Positions 1-6,592 of a stretch of 64,000 bases of DNA are shown piece after piece. Numbering within the stretch: position 1 is the first letter of the stretch; each line of letters starts with the position of its first letter. The stretch is from positions 1-64,000 of the IMG/VR virus record IMGVR_UViG_3300037200_000067, one strand, 5' to 3'. This stretch comes from a virus. The position numbers and the translations under genes are program-made. The notes under the pieces were generated by a model. The model saw nothing but the letters and a program-made list of their open reading frames with translations. It had not been told where the DNA came from and searched no databases.

Positions 1-1
1 C

Positions 2-400
2 GGCCATTCCGATCCTGCCGTCTGGCTCGAAGTGCGGATGAAAGACGGCAAGGAATATCAGTCTGAGCCGGACAGCGATGCATTTGAGATCAAGCGCGAT
101 ATCGAGGCGCTGCGCACGCATCTTGCGGTTCAGCCGGCGGCCAGTGGCCCGAAGGCACCACTCCTTCGGTTGAACCCGACCGTCTCAATCGACGTGACGC
201 AAATATCGTCGCTCCTGCTGCATGACGAGCCTTGGAACGGGGGGAAACCGCCTGGCTGGCGACAGCGGGAGGGCCGGATCGCGTGGCTCGAAGTCTTTAT
301 GAAAGACGGGACCAAATACGAGACGGACTTCGCCGACGATCCGTTCGCCATCCGATCAGAGATCGAAGCCCTCCGTCTCCACCTTTCCGTCCAGCCGTGA
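2..400 (+). CDS. Hypothetical protein with a duplicated ~38-residue unit, 5' truncated by the window edge
   Basis: The reading frame is open from base 2, so the true start is outside the window; a GTG at 32 is in frame but falls inside the first repeat. The visible protein holds two copies of one unit. Copy one runs from VWLEVRMKDG to THLAVQP and copy two from AWLEVFMKDG to LHLSVQP, each followed by an acidic stretch and an IEALR helix. It lies ten bases before the portal gene, where a terminase or a small head gene is usually found. I do not recognise the family. The repeat looks like a tandem domain duplication. Confidence 0.7.
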   Translation, partial: GHSDPAVWLEVRMKDGKEYQSEPDSDAFEIKRDIEALRTHLAVQPAASGPKAPLLRLNPTVSIDVTQISSLLLHDEPWNGGKPPGWRQREGRIAWLEVFMKDGTKYETDFADDPFAIRSEIEALRLHLSVQP

Positions 401-410
401 GGCCGCGCCC

Positions 411-3400
411 GTGAGCAACATCTATCGCCTTAACGACAGCGGCGAACCGGGCGGACTCCGTGCCCGCGTAAAAATGGTCACGGACAACCTGATCAATTTC
501 ATCAGCGGCCTCGGCACCGGCAAAGACCCAACGACAGCGTCCCGCTTTCATTTCCACGAAATCAACCGCAACGCCCTCGAAGCCGCCTATCGGTCAGACT
601 GGATAGCACGCAGGATCATCGACGCTCCCGCCGAAGATCAGACCCGCGAATGGCGCTCGTGGCAGGCGACAAACCCCCAGATCGAGGCCATCGAAGACCT
701 CGAAAAGCATCTCGATATCCAGCAGAAAACCAAGCTGGCGATCATCCGCGCGCGTCTGTATGGCGGCGCGGCGCTGGTGCTCGGCGTCGATCAAGGCGAA
801 ACGTGGGAGCCGATCGACTATGACAAGGTCGGCAAGGGCGACCTGAAATTCGTGGTGGTGATGAACCGCTACGAACTTGCTGCGGGGCCGCGCATCTATA
901 ACGTGATGAGTCCCTGGTACACGCGTCCGGAATTCTACACGGTCCAGACCCCGCTTTTTGGATTCGGCGGCGAGAACGGCACGCAATATCCCGGCATCAA
1001 CCGAACAGCTGAGGCGTTGATCGTCCCGCCTCGCGTGCAGGGCCAAGCGCCCTATCCGAGCGACAAATTCTTTCAGGTCAGCCCAAACCAGGGAATGGTG
1101 CTGATCCATCCGTCGCGGGTGATCGAACTGGCGGGAAACGAATTGCCCGACTGGCGCCTAGCGCCGATGGGCGGCGGCTGGGGCGATTCGGTCCTCCAGA
1201 CCGTTGACGAGGTGCTGAAAGACTTCGGCCTCACGGTCGGCGGCATCGCCAACATGATCAACGACGCCAAGATGGACGTCGTGAAGGTGCCGGACTTCTC
1301 AAAAAATATATCGACACAGGAATACGCGACGAAACTCGCGACCCGGTTTCAGACCGCGAACCTCCAGAAATCGGTGCTGAACGCCCTCGTTCTCGACAAG
1401 GAGGAAGAGTGGTCGCGCATCCAGACGTCGTTTGCGGCGCTGCCCGATATCATGCGGGAATACATGACGCTCGCGGCGGGCGCCGGCGGGATTCCCGTAA
1501 GCCGGCTGATGGGCCAAAGCCCCGGCCGTGGACTGAATACGACCTCTGGCGGCGACACGGATATCAAGAATTACTACGACTCGATGGCCTCGGCTCAGAA
1601 AACCACGCTCACGCCAGCGATGGAGCCGCTCGACCAGTGCCTGATCCGATCGGCAACCGGGAAATACGATAAAAATATCTGGTACGAATGGAATCCGCTT
1701 TACACGCAAGACCCGAAAGACGTGGCGGCGATCCAACTGACGAAAGCCCAAACCACCTCGCAATACGTCACGATGGGCCTGATCAACGAGGACGCGCTGC
1801 GGCAGGGCGTCGTCAATCAGTTGCTTGAGGATGGCCCTTACGCCGGTCTTGAGGACGCGATCGAGGAATATGGCTCCAAGCCCGACGTCCCCGAGTCGCG
1901 CGTCTGGTCGCCCGGCTATGATCCTGTCACCGGCAAGCCATTGCAGGGCGGCGCGGGCGGCGGCGGTGGGCCGGGCGAGCCAGGATCGCCAGCGGGCGGC
2001 TCTGGCGGCGGTGGAGGATCGAAGGGCGGCGGTGGCGCGGGAGGGCCGACGACGGCCACAGCGCCGGGCGGCAATCGCGGCGCGGGGGGAACGGGCGGCG
2101 AGACGTCGCAGGGAAACCAGGGCGGCAACGTCTTTCACATTCACCTCGCCGGCAAAGACGCGGCTGACTTTGTGCGCGACTTTGATCCAGACCAGCCGCG
2201 TGATCCTGCCGGCAAGTGGACGAGTGGCGGCGGCGCATCTGGGCTCCAGACCAAGAGCGCTAAAAGCGCAGCCTTCTTCGCCGCACTCGAGGAAAAATTC
2301 CGGGCCAGTGCGCAGGCGCGCCTTAACCCGCAGCCGCAGCGCGTCTCGACGTCGCAGGGTGAGGGCGCGCTGGCGATGTTTCACGGGACCGTCGATCAGG
2401 TCCGCGACAAAATTCTGAAGGAGGGTCTCATTCCGCATGCGAGCGGGGGCGGGGACGCTTACGCTGCAAAGCACGGAATGGGCGTCGCGAAGCATGCATT
2501 CGAGGGTGATCGGGCGAATTCCGTCTATATGTCGCCAGACCCCGATTACGCGCGTTCATTCGCGCAGATTGTCGCCAAGGATCATCCGGGCGCCAAGCCG
2601 ATTTTGTTCGAGGCTGACATTCCCGACAGCGCGACCAAAAATCTGAAACGCGACGAGCATGCGGACGGTGCGCCAGCCTATCGTTACATCGGCAAAATAC
2701 CCCCTGCGTGGCTGAAGGTGGTCCCGCTTGACACGCCAGGCTTCGGCAACATCACGACAGACGAGGATAGCGGCGTGAAGCTCTATATCCTCGTGTTCGC
2801 TGACGGGACGACGAGCGCGCTCGACTTCAACCCCAACCACGATCCGAAGACCGGGCAGTTCACGAGCGGTCAGACGGGCGCGGGCGGCGGGCAGAAATCG
2901 GCCAGAACGGCCCGATCTGGTGGCAAGACTTCCCGGAAATCCGGCGCAAAGTCGGCGGGCGCGGGCGCGGCGACAGAGGCCGCGCCAGAACCGACCGAAG
3001 GCGAGGAAGATTTCAATCGCCTGAAGGGCCATCTTCTCGCCGCAGCCGGCGCGATCAAAGACCCGGCCTCGACGATCAAAAACGCCGCGAACTGGACATC
3101 ATGGCATCAGCGCGCTGGATCACAGGCGGCATGGACGCGATCGGGGCTTAAAGCCGCTGCGGCGAGTGGCGCGAAAACGGTCGCCGGCGGCATCCACCAG
3201 GCCGCTGCCGACAAGCTATCCGACACGCTAAAGGGTCTCTTCGACACAATTTGCGAAGGCGTTGGCGGCATCGTCGGAACTGAGGTCGGCGGCATAACGG
3301 GCGGCATTGTCGGCGCGGTCTTCGGCGGAATCATCGGCTATGGCGTCGACAAGCTGATGGACCACCTTGGCGTCACGCCGGAAATGGGCGCGCACGTCCT

Positions 3401-3656
3401 GTCGGTCGCCGGCCACTCGGCGATCGCGTATGCGCACCTTCACGCGCCAAAGATCGCGCAGCGCCTCGCTACGAGCGCGCCAGAGGGCAATTGGAGCGCG
3501 GTGATGCATCCGGGCGCCTATGGCGACGCGGGCGACGGTGGCGACTTCCTCGCGCGCCTTGAGGCGTTCGTCCGCGAACTTGATGCAATGACGCCAGAGC
3601 AGATCACAGAAGCCGCCGCGCAGGCGCGGCAGGCACGCATGGGAGCGCAGATATGA
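411..3656 (+). CDS. Portal protein (DUF1073-like) with C-terminal ADP-ribosyltransferase-like and glycine-zipper regions
   Basis: Residues 1 to about 500 resemble DUF1073-type phage portal proteins (ALEAAYRSDWIARRIIDAPA and RLYGGAALVLG segments), which form the dodecameric ring through which DNA enters the head. At 1081 residues it is about twice the usual length. Residues 510-570 are a glycine-rich linker. Residues about 650-775 look like an ADP-ribosyltransferase fold: FHGT (H658), VYMS (Y706) and ILFEAD (E734) could form an H-Y-E triad. Two DP-x-x-G-[WF]-T-S-G motifs lie at about 597 and 811. Residues 950-983 are a hydrophobic glycine zipper. GTG start at 411. The portal call is fairly firm; the transferase activity is inferred from motifs only. 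Confidence 0.82.
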   Translation: MSNIYRLNDSGEPGGLRARVKMVTDNLINFISGLGTGKDPTTASRFHFHEINRNALEAAYRSDWIARRIIDAPAEDQTREWRSWQATNPQIEAIEDLEKHLDIQQKTKLAIIRARLYGGAALVLGVDQGETWEPIDYDKVGKGDLKFVVVMNRYELAAGPRIYNVMSPWYTRPEFYTVQTPLFGFGGENGTQYPGINRTAEALIVPPRVQGQAPYPSDKFFQVSPNQGMVLIHPSRVIELAGNELPDWRLAPMGGGWGDSVLQTVDEVLKDFGLTVGGIANMINDAKMDVVKVPDFSKNISTQEYATKLATRFQTANLQKSVLNALVLDKEEEWSRIQTSFAALPDIMREYMTLAAGAGGIPVSRLMGQSPGRGLNTTSGGDTDIKNYYDSMASAQKTTLTPAMEPLDQCLIRSATGKYDKNIWYEWNPLYTQDPKDVAAIQLTKAQTTSQYVTMGLINEDALRQGVVNQLLEDGPYAGLEDAIEEYGSKPDVPESRVWSPGYDPVTGKPLQGGAGGGGGPGEPGSPAGGSGGGGGSKGGGGAGGPTTATAPGGNRGAGGTGGETSQGNQGGNVFHIHLAGKDAADFVRDFDPDQPRDPAGKWTSGGGASGLQTKSAKSAAFFAALEEKFRASAQARLNPQPQRVSTSQGEGALAMFHGTVDQVRDKILKEGLIPHASGGGDAYAAKHGMGVAKHAFEGDRANSVYMSPDPDYARSFAQIVAKDHPGAKPILFEADIPDSATKNLKRDEHADGAPAYRYIGKIPPAWLKVVPLDTPGFGNITTDEDSGVKLYILVFADGTTSALDFNPNHDPKTGQFTSGQTGAGGGQKSARTARSGGKTSRKSGAKSAGAGAATEAAPEPTEGEEDFNRLKGHLLAAAGAIKDPASTIKNAANWTSWHQRAGSQAAWTRSGLKAAAASGAKTVAGGIHQAAADKLSDTLKGLFDTICEGVGGIVGTEVGGITGGIVGAVFGGIIGYGVDKLMDHLGVTPEMGAHVLSVAGHSAIAYAHLHAPKIAQRLATSAPEGNWSAVMHPGAYGDAGDGGDFLARLEAFVRELDAMTPEQITEAAAQARQARMGAQI

Positions 3657-3871
3657 CCCTTCACGTCGTCAAGCAAAAGCCGACTGGCGGAGGCGTCCGA
3701 TCGATCGGCAATCTTTGGTTCGCGGATAAGAAGCCGGCAGACGGTCCATACGAGAGGGCGGGGCGCGTGCTCAAAGGATTGGATGTAGCCCACGCGCTCC
3801 GATTTGGCTCTGACGGCGGGCGCAGCCTCATTGTGACGGTGCGCATGCTGGAATTCGAGGGTCGCCAATGA
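3653..3871 (+). CDS. Small hypothetical protein in the portal operon
   Basis: 72 residues, starting at an ATG that overlaps the portal stop codon (ATGA), so translation is probably coupled. It contains a GNLWFADKKPADGP segment and no membrane segment or metal motif. First of four short coupled genes between the portal and the minor head protein. Family not recognised. Confidence 0.6.
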   Translation: MTLHVVKQKPTGGGVRSIGNLWFADKKPADGPYERAGRVLKGLDVAHALRFGSDGGRSLIVTVRMLEFEGRQ

Positions 3872-4050
3872 AACTCACTGTCGATCCCGTCCGAAAGGTC
3901 GTCGTTATCGAAATCCGCATGGCGGAGTTACCCGACGGGGATGACGACAAGCCGCCCCAGTTTGAAGCGAGGGTCGAGGGCGTTGACCCGGATACCGGCG
4001 CGCGCCTTTTTGCCGCACTGACAATCGGCATCGTGGCGCCCACTGACTGA
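3868..4050 (+). CDS. Small acidic hypothetical protein
   Basis: 60 residues, ATGA-coupled to the gene before it. It begins with a strand-rich stretch (KLTVDPVRKVVVIEIRMAEL) followed by an acidic DGDDD run. The compact size and beta character would fit a small structural or accessory protein, but nothing assigns a function. Confidence 0.55.
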   Translation: MKLTVDPVRKVVVIEIRMAELPDGDDDKPPQFEARVEGVDPDTGARLFAALTIGIVAPTD

Positions 4051-4298
4051 TGCGCAACGAGGACAAAATACTGATCTTTGAACTCGCGCGCTGCCCCCTC
4101 GAATGCGCAAATGAGAAGCGTTTTTCAAAATTGATGGTCCGCGCAGCCTATGACGGCGACAGTATTTCTGGAGACGAGCGCAAGGCTCTCTATTTCTTGA
4201 TCCACAGATACGAAGAGACCGTACACACCGATATGTTGGAACTCGCGCTCGACGAAGCCGAGGCATCAGGACTCTACGATCCAATGGTGAAAATATGA
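4050..4298 (+). CDS. Small hypothetical protein, mostly helical
   Basis: 82 residues. The ATG shares its A with the preceding stop codon (TGATG). The sequence is helical and acidic (LALDEAEASGLYDP near the C-terminus) with two cysteines near the N-terminus that do not form a metal motif. No family recognised; it is supported by its exact coupling to both neighbours. Confidence 0.55.
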   Translation: MRNEDKILIFELARCPLECANEKRFSKLMVRAAYDGDSISGDERKALYFLIHRYEETVHTDMLELALDEAEASGLYDPMVKI

Positions 4299-4552
4299 CC
4301 GAGGACGGAAGCATGAGAAATTACTTCAAGCCAAGCGCCGTCCTGGCGGTCAAGGTTGAGGCCACGCCTTTAGCAGGCGGCGCGACGATGACAAAGGAAC
4401 GCCCGCAAATGCTCTTGTCCGTCTCAATCGGCGACGTCCTACGCAGACTGGCGGATGACGTCGATAGCCGCGCCAACTGTTCGGTGCGTTGGAATACAGA
4501 CCCCGATGACGGCACGATCACGATGATGGTGGACTTCAAACCGTGGGTCTGA
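4295..4552 (+). CDS. Small hypothetical protein
   Basis: 85 residues, ATGA-coupled upstream and TGATG-coupled to the minor head protein downstream. An internal ATG at residue 7 (MRNYFKPSAV) is a possible alternative start. The C-terminal half alternates hydrophobic and polar residues as in a beta sheet (DGTITMMVDFKPW). Function unknown. Confidence 0.55.
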   Translation: MTEDGSMRNYFKPSAVLAVKVEATPLAGGATMTKERPQMLLSVSIGDVLRRLADDVDSRANCSVRWNTDPDDGTITMMVDFKPWV

Positions 4553-6141
4553 TGCTCGACCGCGCGCAAGGAGATCGCCGCAGGCGCATGTTGCGCGACG
4601 CGGCGAAGGGGGAAGGCCGTAGCGGGTTAGCGATAGGTCACGGCCACCTGCATGTCGCTGATCAAACGCCGGGGCGTGGAGGCAACGGGGCCTGCCTCCA
4701 CGACTCTGCCCCGGCCGCGAATGATCCAACAGGCACGACGCCGCTCCGACGGGCATTCCTGGAGGAAGCCCGTAAGCGATGGGCGGCGCTCGATGCGCTC
4801 ACAACTGACGCGATCATCAAGCACAACATGCTCGGAACCGTGAGTGTCGCCAGCATCGGGCAGGCGGCGGCGAGCGCGGTCGGCGGAAACCAGATCGACA
4901 ATTTCGCGCTCTGGTTTGGCGAGGCGGTGCGCCAGGTCGTCATGAACGGCGATGGGCAATGGGTTGCGCCATATATCCGGCAGGCCGCTGGCATGGCCGA
5001 GGAGCGCGCGCGCGGGCTGCTGAGGCTGGACGAAAACGTCGTCGAAGGCATGCCGACGCCTGACGGAAAACCATCCTCGCTCTACATCAGCCGTCCCGTC
5101 GTCAACGCCGCCGATATTGTCGCGTGGGCGAAAGACGCCGGCTTTCCGACCACGCTGCCCGCTGACGATATGCACGTCACGGTCGTCTTCTCGCGCGCGC
5201 AGGTCGATTGGGCGAATGTGCCAGATCACGGCTCTGACCATGTTACGATCGAAGGGTCTGTTGGTCGGTCCCTTGATCAGTTCGGCGACGCCGTCGTCCT
5301 TCGCTTCCCGTGCGAATATCTCGCGCGCCGCCACCATGAAATATCCGCCCTTGGCGCATCATGGGACCATCCGCAATACCAGCCGCACGTCACGATCACG
5401 TGGAACGTCGGCGACTTCGACTGGCGCAACGTGCCCCCATATGCCGGCCCGATTGTGCTCGGCCCGGAAATCTTCAAGCCAGTCAAGGAAGACTGGAAGG
5501 CGTCGATCGTCGAGGACTCCTCGCCCGCGATCAACACTCTGATCGCCGTCACGATCGCCGAACTGCGCGGGATATGCGACGCGACCATCCAGCAGGTGAC
5601 GCGCGCGATCGGCAACGCCGTCCTGGCGCATCAGCGCGCGCCGCAACTCGCCACGGCAGCGGCTGGCGTCATGCGCACAGTCGGTCTCGCCCGCACCAAC
5701 GCCATGATCAATTACATGGTCGTCAAAGCGTTCGCCGTGATCACGCTGGAGGTTTTCCGAACTGGCGGCGTCGAGCAAGTCGGAACGGTCGCCGAAAGCA
5801 TCCCGGCACCGCGCGCGCTCGACGCGCTGTTCGACGCCGCGCGCGTCACGCCGCAGGTGCGCCACGCGCGCACGGGCCAGTTCGTCAAGTTCAAAAAGCC
5901 GCCGTCGCGCAAGAGGCGCGCGGAGATTGAGAAGATCGAGGCTGGGCTCGCGGGGCTTGGCGAGGTCGACGTCGTTACGGCGGACGACGACCTGGTTTGT
6001 CAGCGCTGCCAGGACATCAGCGACAACGGGCCATACGATATAAATGAGGCGCTAGGACTTGTGCCCGTCCATATTTCCTGCCGATGCGTATTTTCACCGA
6101 CTCGCGATGAAGGAGGGCGATTTACCAAAAGGATAAAATGA
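4552..6141 (+). CDS. Minor head (Mu F-like) protein with an internal Acb1-like 2H phosphodiesterase domain
   Basis: The N-terminal ~140 residues and the C-terminal ~170 residues look like a phage head morphogenesis protein; the end has the usual cysteine pattern (CQRC at about 483, ISCRC near 510). Between them, residues about 165-320 carry two H-x-T motifs, H208-V-T210 and H279-V-T281, each in a hydrophobic strand and each followed by a DW motif. This is the signature of 2H phosphoesterases and matches the layout of phage anti-CBASS Acb1, which degrades cyclic oligonucleotide alarms. I chose ATG 4552 because it overlaps the previous stop (TGATG); GTG 4543 is in frame too. The domain call is strong, its biological role is inferred. 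Confidence 0.8.
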   Translation: MLDRAQGDRRRRMLRDAAKGEGRSGLAIGHGHLHVADQTPGRGGNGACLHDSAPAANDPTGTTPLRRAFLEEARKRWAALDALTTDAIIKHNMLGTVSVASIGQAAASAVGGNQIDNFALWFGEAVRQVVMNGDGQWVAPYIRQAAGMAEERARGLLRLDENVVEGMPTPDGKPSSLYISRPVVNAADIVAWAKDAGFPTTLPADDMHVTVVFSRAQVDWANVPDHGSDHVTIEGSVGRSLDQFGDAVVLRFPCEYLARRHHEISALGASWDHPQYQPHVTITWNVGDFDWRNVPPYAGPIVLGPEIFKPVKEDWKASIVEDSSPAINTLIAVTIAELRGICDATIQQVTRAIGNAVLAHQRAPQLATAAAGVMRTVGLARTNAMINYMVVKAFAVITLEVFRTGGVEQVGTVAESIPAPRALDALFDAARVTPQVRHARTGQFVKFKKPPSRKRRAEIEKIEAGLAGLGEVDVVTADDDLVCQRCQDISDNGPYDINEALGLVPVHISCRCVFSPTRDEGGRFTKRIK

Positions 6142-6142
6142 G

Positions 6143-6577
6143 TTGGGGCTGGTGGCAACCGAATATACACGAAACGTTAATCAGTCGTCCCTATCGCTCG
6201 AAGCAAGGCTCCGGGCTGAGAACGCATCTTTGCGCGATCAGCTTGAGGAGTTGAGAGAGCGGTTTGAGATTTATAAACGGGAAACGCTGACCTCGTCATG
6301 GTCGCCCCCGATCGCATTAAGGCTTAGCAAAAGCGAGCGCGTCGTGCTCGAAGCCTTATATCGGCGGGATTTCGTGGCGAAAGAAGCAATGGTGATGGTG
6401 CTTTACGACGATAAAATAGACGACTCGCCCTACTCAAATACAGTGGCCGCGTTCGTCTCCAAAATTCGTCGTAAACTGAGGCCGTACCAAATCCCAATCC
6501 TGAACCGCTGGGGCGTCGGATATTTCATCACCAGCGCTGACAAGCGCCGCCTCGATGAGATCGCCGAATCCCTCTGA
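6143..6577 (+). CDS. Coiled coil plus OmpR-type winged-helix DNA-binding protein
   Basis: Residues about 15-50 form a coiled coil (ENASLRDQLEELRERFEIYK). Residues about 60-140 match the C-terminal effector domain of OmpR/PhoB regulators: LSKSERVVLEAL, then VAAFVSKIRRKLRPY as recognition helix, then a wing ending in WGVGYFI. There is no receiver domain, so it would be constitutive or controlled by dimerisation. The likely start is TTG 6143, with AAAAGGA about nine bases upstream; GTG 6152 is an alternative. Its place between head genes is odd: a late-gene regulator or a virion-packaged DNA binder are both possible. Confidence 0.7.
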   Translation: MGLVATEYTRNVNQSSLSLEARLRAENASLRDQLEELRERFEIYKRETLTSSWSPPIALRLSKSERVVLEALYRRDFVAKEAMVMVLYDDKIDDSPYSNTVAAFVSKIRRKLRPYQIPILNRWGVGYFITSADKRRLDEIAESL

Positions 6578-6592
6578 GGCGGCGGGGACAGG

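Noticed and set aside
1299-2495. 398-codon minus-strand frame opposite the portal
   Set aside because: Low-complexity and Arg-rich, no start context, entirely antisense to the portal gene.
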